In this document: positions 1 through 5,285 of the stretch, piece by piece | How the letters are laid out: each line of letters opens with the position of its first letter | Position numbering within the stretch: position 1 is the first letter of the stretch | The notes under the pieces: generated by a model | Database searches by the model: none | Seen by the model: only the letters and a program-made list of their open reading frames with translations | What the model was told of the DNA's origin: nothing | DNA from: Prolixibacteraceae bacterium | GTDB taxonomy: Bacteria; Bacteroidota; Bacteroidia; Bacteroidales; Prolixibacteraceae | DNA length: 5,888 nt | Reading direction: 5' to 3' | Assembly (NCBI GenBank): GCA_016788685.1 | Contig: JAEUSS010000239.1 | Coordinates: 1-5,888, forward strand | Program-made: the position numbers and the translations under genes

Positions 1-1
1 G

Positions 2-307
2 CCGGCTCCGGGCATCGAAGTGGTTTATTTTCATGCCACCAACCGCTGCGTAACCTGCGAGGCCGTTGAAACCGTCACCAAAGAGGCCCTGAAAGAATAT
101 TACGGCAACCAGATCAGCTTTAAATCGGTCAACCGCGACGAGGACAAAGCCAATCCGCTGATGAAAAAACACAAAGTCAGCGGGCAGACGCTGCTGATTA
201 TCAAAGGCGACAAAGCCGAAAACCTGACCAACTTCGCTTTCATGAATGCCCGGACCAAACCCGAAAAACTAAAAGCAAAGATCAAGGAAACCATCGACCG
301 GATGTGA
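2..307 (+). CDS. arsF: ArsF-family thioredoxin-fold protein, 5'-truncated
   Basis: The reading frame is open from the left window edge to a TGA at 305-307, so this is the C-terminal part of a longer protein. A GTG at 20-22 could be read as a start, but the frame continues upstream with residues PAPGIE, so I treat it as internal. The segment begins with a beta strand (EVVYFHA) followed by NRCVTCEAVE, a CxxC pair at 47-49 and 56-58 in the position of a thioredoxin active site. A typical thioredoxin-like tail follows, including VSGQTLLIIKGD, where the usual cis-proline loop is altered. This pattern matches the Bacteroidota family named as the ArsF subunit of nitrophenyl-arsenical reduction. That role is known for the ArsEFG system and is inferred here. 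The gene lies 45 nt before an arsG-like gene, which supports the name. A general periplasmic or membrane-anchored thioredoxin is the alternative; the missing N-terminus would show any signal peptide. Confidence 0.72.
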   Translation, partial: PAPGIEVVYFHATNRCVTCEAVETVTKEALKEYYGNQISFKSVNRDEDKANPLMKKHKVSGQTLLIIKGDKAENLTNFAFMNARTKPEKLKAKIKETIDRM

Positions 308-352
308 TCCGCCCACTCAACCCATATTCACCAATAAAACCATGTCTGCCTG

Positions 353-1051
353 ATGGAAATGCTCCAGACCTTGTTTGAAAACTCACAGCTTCCGTTGCTC
401 TCAGCATTCCTGCTGGGGCTGATGACGGCCATCAGCCCGTGCCCGCTGGCCAGCAACATCACAGCCATTGGCTACATCAGCAGAGACCTGGAGAGCCGCC
501 GGACCGTATTTTACAACGGACTGGTGTACACCCTGGGGCGTGCGGTGAGTTACACCCTCATCGGCCTGCTGTTTTATTTCGGAGCAGGCCAGTTCGAACT
601 TTCCAGCTTCTTTCAGGAATGGGGCGAGAAGCTGCTTGGCCCGTTGCTCATTGTCATTGGCTTGTTTATGCTTGGTGTTTTAAGCCTGACCATACCCGGA
701 ATCAGCCGCCTCACCGGGAAGATGGAAAACCGCAGCAACAGCGGATTCTGGGGAGTTCTGCTGCTCGGGATGGTCTTTGCACTGGCATTCTGCCCCTACA
801 GCGGAGTTCTGTATTTCGGCATGCTCATCCCGATGACCATCAGCAGTGCGTCGGGCTTGTATCTGCCGGTTGTTTTTGCCTTCGGAACAGGTATTCCGGT
901 AGTTATTTTTGCCTGGTTTATTGCCTTTTCGCTGGGTTCGCTCGGAGGGTTCTACAACAAGCTGAAAAACTTTGAATTCTGGTTTCGCCGGGTGATTGCG
1001 GCTTTGTTCATACTTGTTGGTATCTATTACACGATCAGGTTTTTCATTTAA
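353..1051 (+). CDS. arsG: ArsG-family membrane protein (DsbD/CcdA-like fold), putative aromatic arsenical permease
   Basis: This 232-residue protein is almost entirely hydrophobic, with about six membrane segments and a short polar linker near residues 115-130 (LTGKMENRSNS). It resembles the DsbD/CcdA/SafE transmembrane family: an early ISPCPLASN motif (Cys30), a second motif AFCPYSG (Cys147), and FGTGIPVV near residues 177-184. Cys30 and Cys147 are the only cysteines and sit where DsbD-type proteins carry their redox pair. Homologues next to ArsF are named ArsG and have been associated with efflux of trivalent aromatic aminoarsenicals. That is family knowledge, and electron transfer to the neighbouring thioredoxin-fold protein is a live alternative. 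The ATG at 353 overlaps the TGA of a four-codon ORF (TGATG). A second ATG two codons in, at 359, would also work. The 45-nt gap from arsF suggests co-transcription. An out-of-frame ORF lies inside this gene and is not real. Confidence 0.78.
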   Translation: MEMLQTLFENSQLPLLSAFLLGLMTAISPCPLASNITAIGYISRDLESRRTVFYNGLVYTLGRAVSYTLIGLLFYFGAGQFELSSFFQEWGEKLLGPLLIVIGLFMLGVLSLTIPGISRLTGKMENRSNSGFWGVLLLGMVFALAFCPYSGVLYFGMLIPMTISSASGLYLPVVFAFGTGIPVVIFAWFIAFSLGSLGGFYNKLKNFEFWFRRVIAALFILVGIYYTIRFFI

Positions 1052-1066
1052 AAAATTTTGAGATTA

Positions 1067-1088
1067 TTGTTCGTCATTTTGCGAACAA
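1067..1088 (+). promoter_or_regulatory. Inverted repeat and possible operator before the permease gene
   Basis: TTGTTCG at 1067-1073 and CGAACAA at 1082-1088 form a perfect 7-bp inverted repeat with an 8-nt spacer, ending 15 nt before the permease ATG. The spacer TCATTTTG (1074-1081) differs from the Bacteroidota -7 consensus TAnnTTTG at one fixed position. A -33 TTTG box at good spacing is not evident. No T-run follows, so it does not look like a terminator for arsG. Bases 1070-1081 match the first arsR operator half-site region (3165-3176) at 10 of 12 positions. An operator overlapping a promoter is the best reading, but the length is short and chance cannot be excluded. Confidence 0.4.
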
Positions 1089-1103
1089 CCCATAGCATTA
1101 CAG

Positions 1104-2147
1104 ATGGAAAAAAGAAAAAGAATAAAACTCCTTACCTCTATTGCAGTATTATTACCTGCGATATTTGCGTTGTATTACTTTCTTCAGCCGTTGGTTGATT
1201 ACATCACGTATACCGTGATTGAGCTAAATGCCGAAACTCACCTGGGAAAGTCGGTCAATTTTTTCGTTTACGACACCATTAAAATTCTGATTCTGCTGTT
1301 TCTCATCAGTTCGCTAATGGGCATGGTAAATGCCTACTTCCCGGTTGACAGGCTTCGTATTTATCTGACCACTAAAAAAATGTACGGATTCCAGTATTTT
1401 CTGGCATCGTTGTTTGGCGCCATTACTCCTTTTTGTTCCTGCTCATCCATCCCCCTTTTTATCGGCTTCGTGAAAGGCGGAATTCCTCTTGGGGTAACCT
1501 TCGCTTTTCTGATAACTTCACCGTTGGTAAACGAAGTTGCAGTAGCCATGTTTCTTGGGCTGTTTGGAATTAAAGCCACACTTGTTTATGCCGTAAGCGG
1601 CATTTTACTGGGTACTATCGGTGGATTTATTCTTGGCAAGCTTAAACTTGACCGGCATCTGTCGGACTGGGTTAAAGAAATACAAGCAAACTCGGAAGAG
1701 GAATCGGAACAATGGGAAACCGACCATACCCCTTTTGCCGACCGGCTGCCCGTCATTATCCGTGAGGGCTGGGGAATTGTAAAAAGCGTATTGCTGTATG
1801 TAGTTATCGGAATTGGTATAGGCGCTGCCATGCACGGGTATGTGCCCGAAAATTTCTTTACAGCCTATCTCTCAGCCGACAAATGGTATGCAGTCCCCCT
1901 CGCCGTAATATTGGCAGTTCCGATGTATGCCAATGCTGCCGGTATCGTTCCGGTCATCCAGGTTTTTGTGGCCAAAGGAGTACCCTTGGGAACTGCAATG
2001 GCTTTTATGATGGCCGTTGTTGGCTTATCTCTTCCGGAAGCAACCCTCCTCAAAAAAGTGATGAAATGGAAACTTATTGGTATTTTTTTTGGAACAATAA
2101 CCGTATTCATTATCCTTTTGGGGTATTTGTTCAACCAGATAATCTGA
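1104..2147 (+). CDS. ArsP/YraQ-type permease (PF03773-like) with CSC motif
   Basis: This 347-residue protein has around eight hydrophobic segments and a charged cytoplasmic loop (about residues 185-215). It shows two internally related halves: PFCSCSSIPLFIGF followed by GIPLG and ITSPLVNE in the first (110-144), and PMYANAAGIVPVIQ followed by GVPLG and LSLPEA in the second (273-313). This is the hallmark of the permease family that includes ArsP, which exports trivalent methylated and aromatic arsenicals, and also the Cu/Zn-type SO_0444 permeases. Cys111 and Cys113 in the CSC motif are plausible metal or metalloid ligands. The start ATG has basic residues (MEKRKRIK) just before the first membrane segment. 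It follows arsG by 52 nt, with a possible operator between them. The substrate cannot be read from sequence. An organoarsenical is likely from context, and another thiophilic metal is possible. I leave the symbol empty for that reason. Confidence 0.82.
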   Translation: MEKRKRIKLLTSIAVLLPAIFALYYFLQPLVDYITYTVIELNAETHLGKSVNFFVYDTIKILILLFLISSLMGMVNAYFPVDRLRIYLTTKKMYGFQYFLASLFGAITPFCSCSSIPLFIGFVKGGIPLGVTFAFLITSPLVNEVAVAMFLGLFGIKATLVYAVSGILLGTIGGFILGKLKLDRHLSDWVKEIQANSEEESEQWETDHTPFADRLPVIIREGWGIVKSVLLYVVIGIGIGAAMHGYVPENFFTAYLSADKWYAVPLAVILAVPMYANAAGIVPVIQVFVAKGVPLGTAMAFMMAVVGLSLPEATLLKKVMKWKLIGIFFGTITVFIILLGYLFNQII

Positions 2148-2194
2148 AACAAAAAGCACCTTGCAATTAAGCTTTTACCCGCAGATCTTTTTCT

Positions 2195-2224
2195 TTTAAT
2201 TACGCCGCCGAATTGTTATATTTA
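2195..2224 (+). promoter_or_regulatory. Putative Bacteroidota-type promoter for the oxidoreductase gene
   Basis: TATATTTA at 2217-2224 matches the -7 consensus TAnnTTTG except at the last base. A TTTA at 2195-2198, 18 nt upstream, could serve as the -33 TTTG box. The -7-like element ends 24 nt before the ATG at 2249. The same TATATTTA occurs 23 nt before the arsR start. The surrounding gap 2148-2248 shows no convincing terminator; a weak AAAAGC/GCTTTT pair at 2152-2157 and 2171-2176 is the best candidate. Confidence 0.4.
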
Positions 2225-2248
2225 GACTAACGATTAAAATCAAACCTA

Positions 2249-3025
2249 ATGAAAACAAAGTCAATTGGATTTATTGGCGGAGGCAGAATTACCGGAATCT
2301 TTCTGCAAGCCTTTGCAAACAAAAAAGCCATTTTCGATTCGATCTCAGTTTTCGACACAAATCCTGAAATTCTTCAGGCATTGAAACAAAAATTCCCGTA
2401 CATCGAAATCCTGGATTCGGTTTCGGAAGCGGCCGGAAAAGATGTCGTTTTCCTGGCCCTGCACCCTCCGGTTGTGATGGAGACGCTCGAAAAAATCAGT
2501 TCGGACGTAAGCAATCAAACCATATTCATTTCGCTGGCACCCAAAATTACCATTGAAAAAATCGCTTTGGTACTGAAGCCGGTTAATCAGATTGTCAGGA
2601 TAATAACCAATGCCACATCGGTAATTAACCACGGCTACAATCCGGTTTGTTTTGGTCCCGGAATATCTGAAGTACAGAAATGGTACATCCTTGAAATGCT
2701 GAATTTGCTGGGTTACACATTCGAAACCGCTGAAGAAAAACTGGAAGCCTATGCCCTGCTTTCAGCCATGTTGCCCACCTATTTCTGGTTTCAATGGAAC
2801 GAACTGGAAGCCCTTGGCGTCCAATTTGGCCTGACTGAGGCCGAATGCAAAGAAACCATCTACGAAACTTTGAATGCCGCCCTCAACACCATGTATCGCT
2901 CCGGAATGTCCCCCGATCGGGTGATGGACCTGATTCCGGTAAAACCAATCGGGCATTACGAAGAACAGATCAAAGGCTTTTACCACGAAAAACTGCCCGC
3001 ACTCTGGGAAAAGATCAAGCCGTAA
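2249..3025 (+). CDS. NAD(P)-binding oxidoreductase, divergent pyrroline-5-carboxylate reductase/F420-oxidoreductase type
   Basis: This 258-residue soluble protein starts with a Rossmann dinucleotide-binding strand and loop, SIGFIGGGRITG (residues 5-16). A second strand ending in VFDTNPE (34-40) follows, then the FLALHPPVV segment (68-76) typical of the ProC/F420-dependent NADP oxidoreductase fold, and a helical C-terminal half resembling a P5CR dimerisation domain. It is the usual length for a ProC-like enzyme. Two motifs of genuine P5C reductases are missing: the MPNTP-like motif reads IITNATSV (118-125), and the serine/glycine-rich TALSGSGPAY-type motif reads LLSAMLPTYFW. A proline biosynthesis role is therefore unlikely and the substrate is unknown. 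The gene has its own promoter-like element and a strong hairpin 6 nt after the stop, so it appears to be a monocistronic unit between two arsenic modules. A role in arsenic metabolism is only suggested by position. Confidence 0.72.
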   Translation: MKTKSIGFIGGGRITGIFLQAFANKKAIFDSISVFDTNPEILQALKQKFPYIEILDSVSEAAGKDVVFLALHPPVVMETLEKISSDVSNQTIFISLAPKITIEKIALVLKPVNQIVRIITNATSVINHGYNPVCFGPGISEVQKWYILEMLNLLGYTFETAEEKLEAYALLSAMLPTYFWFQWNELEALGVQFGLTEAECKETIYETLNAALNTMYRSGMSPDRVMDLIPVKPIGHYEEQIKGFYHEKLPALWEKIKP

Positions 3026-3031
3026 AACAGG

Positions 3032-3069
3032 ATTCAGGGATTCCGCTAATGATAGCGGAATCCCTGAAT
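3032..3069 (+). terminator. Perfect 17-bp-stem hairpin, probable terminator
   Basis: The arms at 3032-3048 (ATTCAGGGATTCCGCTA) and 3053-3069 (TAGCGGAATCCCTGAAT) are perfect reverse complements separated by the loop ATGA. The hairpin begins 6 nt after the stop codon of the oxidoreductase gene. The downstream run is only moderately T-rich (ATTCTCTTAAT), so it is not a textbook intrinsic terminator, but the position and stem strongly suggest transcript termination or 3'-end stabilisation. It separates the oxidoreductase unit from the arsR promoter region about 95 bp further on. Confidence 0.75.
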
Positions 3070-3163
3070 ATTCTCTTAATCAAACTTCCCATCAGCTGAA
3101 CCCGCCTCCCTTTCAATCCTTACCTCCCCTGAAAAATCTTAATTAAACTTTAATGTCGCATAC

Positions 3164-3198
3164 ATACGTCATATTGATTCGTGACGTATATTTACGTC
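3164..3198 (+). promoter_or_regulatory. Putative ArsR operator with three half-sites overlapping the arsR promoter
   Basis: ATACGTCA (3164-3171) and TGACGTAT (3182-3189) form a perfect 8-bp inverted repeat with a 10-nt spacer. A third half-site, TACGTC at 3193-3198, forms a second inverted repeat with GACGTA at 3183-3188, with spacer TATT. The half-sites thus alternate in orientation. The -7-like element TATATTTA (3187-3194) lies between the second and third half-sites and ends 23 nt before the arsR ATG. Palindromes overlapping the promoter are how ArsR/SmtB repressors usually autoregulate. That ArsR binds here is inference. No clear -33 box is visible. The rest of the gap, 3070-3163, is pyrimidine-rich and then AT-rich with no other feature I can support. 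Confidence 0.65.
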
Positions 3199-3217
3199 GA
3201 ATTTAAAACCACCACCA

Positions 3218-3553
3218 ATGGTCACTGCAAAACACGAATTATTCGACGAAGCACTTCAGGAAAAAGCCAACCTGTTTAAAGCGCTGGCTCACCCGGCACG
3301 CCTTCAGATCCTGCAATTTCTGGCAAAATCGGAAAACTGCATTTCCGGAGATATTTCGGAAGAATTGCCCCTGAGCCGCACCACGGTAAATCAGCATCTG
3401 ACTGAATTAAAAGCTGCAGGACTGATAAAAGGACATGTGGAAGGGGTAAAAATGAAATACTGTTTAGATGGCCAAAAGGTAAAAGAAATGAAAACCCTTT
3501 TAACCTCATTTCTGGAAGAAATTCAACTTCCTGAAGATTTTACTTGCCAGTAG
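3218..3553 (+). CDS. arsR: ArsR/SmtB-family metalloregulator
   Basis: This 111-residue protein is of normal length for an ArsR-type winged-helix repressor. The sequence LFKALAHPARLQILQFL (19-35) is the family signature. SEELPLSRTTVNQHLTELKAAGLI (47-70) is the helix-turn-helix recognition unit, and GHVEGVKMKYCLD (72-84) is the wing. It would sit on the operator directly upstream and release it on binding arsenite. The classical E. coli type CxC in the third helix is absent: the equivalent stretch reads ENCISGDIS with only Cys41. Other cysteines are Cys82 after the wing and Cys110 next to the C-terminus. A non-canonical metalloid site made from these, perhaps across the dimer, is plausible but unproven. 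The ATG at 3218 has no Shine-Dalgarno motif, as is usual in Bacteroidota. It is followed 39 nt later by arsC, consistent with an arsR-arsC transcript. Confidence 0.9.
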   Translation: MVTAKHELFDEALQEKANLFKALAHPARLQILQFLAKSENCISGDISEELPLSRTTVNQHLTELKAAGLIKGHVEGVKMKYCLDGQKVKEMKTLLTSFLEEIQLPEDFTCQ

Positions 3554-3557
3554 GAGC

Positions 3558-3585
3558 ATCTTCAAATAGCCACATTTTCAAATTA
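3558..3585 (+). repeat. 28-nt TTTTCAAAT-type repeat, copy before arsC
   Basis: This AT-rich stretch consists of ATCTTCAAAT, six variable bases and ATTTTCAAATTA. It ends 7 nt before the arsC ATG. The segment 4197-4224, just before acr3, has the same layout and length, with 24 of 28 positions identical and all four differences in the six-base middle. It may be part of a dispersed intergenic repeat or an A/T-rich translation leader. Confidence 0.7.
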
Positions 3586-3592
3586 AATAGTT

Positions 3593-4015
3593 ATGAAAGT
3601 ACTGATTCTTTGCACCGGAAATAGTTGCCGCAGCCAGATGGCTCATGGCTTTTTGCAGTCGTTCGACCCGAACATCACCGTTTGCTCGGCAGGTACCGAA
3701 GCTTCGGGAAAGCTCAACCAGAAGGCCGTTGCTGCGATGAAAGAAGCCGGAATTGACATCAGCCGCCACACTTCCGACTCGGTTGACAAATACCTGAATG
3801 ACGAATGGGACTATGTGATTACCGTTTGCGGAGGTGCCAACGAAAGCTGCCCGGCATTTACCGGCAAAGTAAAACATCGCCTGCACATTGGTTTTGACGA
3901 TCCTTCGCACGCTGTCGGAACTGACGAGTTCATTTGGAGCGAGTTTATTCGGGTGAGAGATGAAATTAAAGAAGGTTTCCGGAAGTTTTACCAGGAAAAT
4001 TTGAAAATGAGTTGA
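3593..4015 (+). CDS. arsC: Arsenate reductase, thioredoxin-coupled LMW-PTP type
   Basis: This 140-residue cytoplasmic enzyme reduces arsenate to arsenite, which Acr3 would export. It has the low-molecular-weight phosphatase P-loop CTGNSCRS with nucleophile Cys7 and Arg13. The redox pair Cys79 and Cys86 sits in CGGANESC, with the same seven-residue offset as Cys82/Cys89 of the S. aureus pI258 enzyme. GFDDPSHA (100-107) supplies the general acid Asp-Pro. Having all three cysteines separates it from plain tyrosine phosphatases and points to a thioredoxin-regenerated disulfide cascade. The length is normal. The ATG at 3593 starts right at the P-loop strand MKVLILC. It follows arsR by 39 nt. The 3' side is unusual: the stop at 4013-4015 runs directly into a decayed gene before acr3. 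Genuine thioredoxin coupling is inferred from the cysteines. Confidence 0.93.
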   Translation: MKVLILCTGNSCRSQMAHGFLQSFDPNITVCSAGTEASGKLNQKAVAAMKEAGIDISRHTSDSVDKYLNDEWDYVITVCGGANESCPAFTGKVKHRLHIGFDDPSHAVGTDEFIWSEFIRVRDEIKEGFRKFYQENLKMS

Positions 4016-4016
4016 T

Positions 4017-4185
4017 TTGAAAATCAAAAATCATGAGGCTGCCAAGGAAGCCGATGAAACTGAATATTGGTTAACACTATGTGAAATGTCAAAGACTTAC
4101 AAAAAAAAACGAATACCTGAAAGATAAGCTTTTGTCAATCATCAACATCCTCTCAAAAACAATCAGGACTTCCAAGTCTCATTAA
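4017..4185 (+). pseudogene. Remnant of a four-helix-bundle (S23/IVS-like) protein gene, truncated and frameshifted
   Basis: Translation from 4017 in the frame of 4029-4031 gives LKIKNHEAAKEADETEYWL and then TLCEMSKTYKKK. This frame hits a stop after a run of nine A (4101-4109). Moving one base gives [19 protein letters not shown] and then TSKSH with a TAA at 4183-4185. Removing a single A joins the two parts into one continuous C-terminal half. The KEA.ETEYWL segment and the [14 protein letters not shown] ending are characteristic of the small four-helix-bundle family (about 120 residues, related to proteins encoded in 23S rRNA intervening sequences), common in Bacteroidota. The N-terminal half and start codon are missing, so the piece looks dead. 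It lies immediately after the arsC stop, is followed by TTTTCAAAT repeats, and interrupts the expected arsC-acr3 linkage. Family assignment rests on pattern memory, not on a search. Confidence 0.68.
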
Positions 4186-4188
4186 TTC

Positions 4189-4224
4189 ATTTTCAAATCT
4201 TCAAATTGTCCAATTTTCAAATTA
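4189..4224 (+). repeat. TTTTCAAAT-type repeats before acr3
   Basis: ATTTTCAAAT (4189-4198), CTTCAAAT (4199-4206) and ATTTTCAAATTA (4213-4224) follow in tandem-like fashion. Bases 4197-4224 duplicate the element before arsC (3558-3585) at 24 of 28 positions. An opposite-strand copy, ATTTGAAAAT, lies at 4015-4024 across the arsC stop, so the four-helix-bundle remnant is bracketed by inverted copies. The last unit ends 5 nt before the acr3 ATG. Confidence 0.7.
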
Positions 4225-4229
4225 GTACA

Positions 4230-5267
4230 ATGCAAACACGCTTAAATTTTTTCGACCGTTACCTCACCCTTTGGATTTTCCTGGTGATGTTCGCAGGAGT
4301 TGTCGCAGGTTTTGGATTACCTGAAATTTCAGGTTTTTGGAATTCGTTAAGCTCGGGAACAACCAATATTCCAATTGCAATTGGATTGGTCTTGATGATG
4401 TATCCGCCGCTGGCCAAAGTGAAATACGAAAAATTGCCACTTGTTTTTAAGAACCTGAAGTTACTTAGCTTATCACTCACGCAAAACTGGATTATCGGGC
4501 CGCTGGTCATGTTCTTTCTGGCTATCCTATTCCTGCACAATCAGCCGGGCTTAATGGTCGGTGTCATATTAGTAGGGTTGGCCCGATGTATTGCCATGGT
4601 GCTGGTTTGGAACGACCTTGCAAAGGGTGACACCGAGCTGGCTGCCGGACTTGTGGCTTTCAATGCGATCTTTCAGGTATTTCTGTACTCGGTTTACGCC
4701 TATGTTTTTATCACGCTTTTGCCGCCGCTGTTTGGTTTAAAAGGTGCCATTGTCGAAGTTTCAATTTCAGAAATAGCAATTACGGTTTTGATTTATCTTG
4801 GAATCCCTTTTGCCGCCGGGCTAATTTCGAACCTGGTTCTCCGCAACCGGATGGGAAGCGAATGGTACTTTTCTCGGTTTATTCCTAAAATTTCCGTGTT
4901 AACACCCGTAGCATTGTTGTTTACTATTTTCGTTATGTTTTCGTTGAAAGGCGAAAAAATCATTGAACTTCCGATGGATGTTCTAATGGTTGCAATACCT
5001 TATACCATCTACTTCGCATTTATGTTTTTCAGTACTTTTTTTGCTGCGAAATGGACGGGCGAAGGGTACGAAAAATCAACAACTTTGGCGTTTACTGCCG
5101 GAAGTAACGACTTTGAACTGGCCATTGCTGTTGCTATTGCCGTATTTGGCATTAATTCTCAAGCCGCTTTTGCAACGGTAATCGGTCCGCTGGTTGAAGT
5201 TCCGGTAATGGTTGGGTTGGTAAATGTGGCCTTTTGGTTTAAACGAAGGTATTTTACCACCATTTAA
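4230..5267 (+). CDS. acr3: Acr3-family arsenite efflux transporter
   Basis: This inner-membrane arsenite exporter has 345 residues, normal for the family, and about ten membrane segments. I chose the ATG at 4230, which gives [20 protein letters not shown], the typical Acr3 N-terminus. An in-frame TTG at 4206 would add eight residues (MSNFQIST) encoded by the upstream repeat, which is unlikely to be translated. The sequence [19 protein letters not shown] carries the conserved transport cysteine (Cys120), and GPLVEVPVM carries the conserved glutamate (Glu323). [15 protein letters not shown] and [16 protein letters not shown] are further family signatures. It would export the arsenite made by ArsC using the membrane potential or proton gradient. 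The 214-nt gap from arsC contains a gene remnant and repeats, so it may be read through from the arsR promoter or have a promoter I cannot recognise. A HipA-like gene follows 18 nt later. Confidence 0.93.
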   Translation: MQTRLNFFDRYLTLWIFLVMFAGVVAGFGLPEISGFWNSLSSGTTNIPIAIGLVLMMYPPLAKVKYEKLPLVFKNLKLLSLSLTQNWIIGPLVMFFLAILFLHNQPGLMVGVILVGLARCIAMVLVWNDLAKGDTELAAGLVAFNAIFQVFLYSVYAYVFITLLPPLFGLKGAIVEVSISEIAITVLIYLGIPFAAGLISNLVLRNRMGSEWYFSRFIPKISVLTPVALLFTIFVMFSLKGEKIIELPMDVLMVAIPYTIYFAFMFFSTFFAAKWTGEGYEKSTTLAFTAGSNDFELAIAVAIAVFGINSQAAFATVIGPLVEVPVMVGLVNVAFWFKRRYFTTI

Positions 5268-5285
5268 TTACTTTTACCCTTCATA

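Noticed and set aside
342..353. Four-codon ORF (ATG TCT GCC TGA) overlapping the arsG start as TGATG, a possible translational-coupling leader.
   Set aside because: It is too short to support as a gene and can easily arise by chance; I mention it only as context for the arsG start.
439..975. A 178-codon open frame on the + strand inside arsG.
   Set aside because: Its translation is rich in His, Gln, Pro and Arg and resembles no family, while the overlapping frame is a clear membrane protein. It is an out-of-frame shadow.
1067..1088. Terminator for arsG.
   Set aside because: There is no T-run downstream, the 7-bp stem is short, and the spacer carries a promoter-like element and operator-like half-site.
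2152..2176. AAAAGC/GCTTTT pair after the permease as a terminator.
   Set aside because: It is only a six-base, A/T-dominated stem with a 13-nt loop and no T-run beyond it, too weak to call.
2249..3025. Naming the oxidoreductase proC.
   Set aside because: The P5C reductase substrate and dimerisation motifs are replaced, so proline synthesis is not supported.
3578..4027. A 149-codon open frame on the - strand over arsC.
   Set aside because: It is the antisense shadow of a well-supported arsC with intact catalytic motifs and has no recognisable domain of its own.
4206..4232. A TTG at 4206 as the acr3 start.
   Set aside because: It would translate part of the TTTTCAAAT repeat; the ATG at 4230 gives the usual Acr3 N-terminus.
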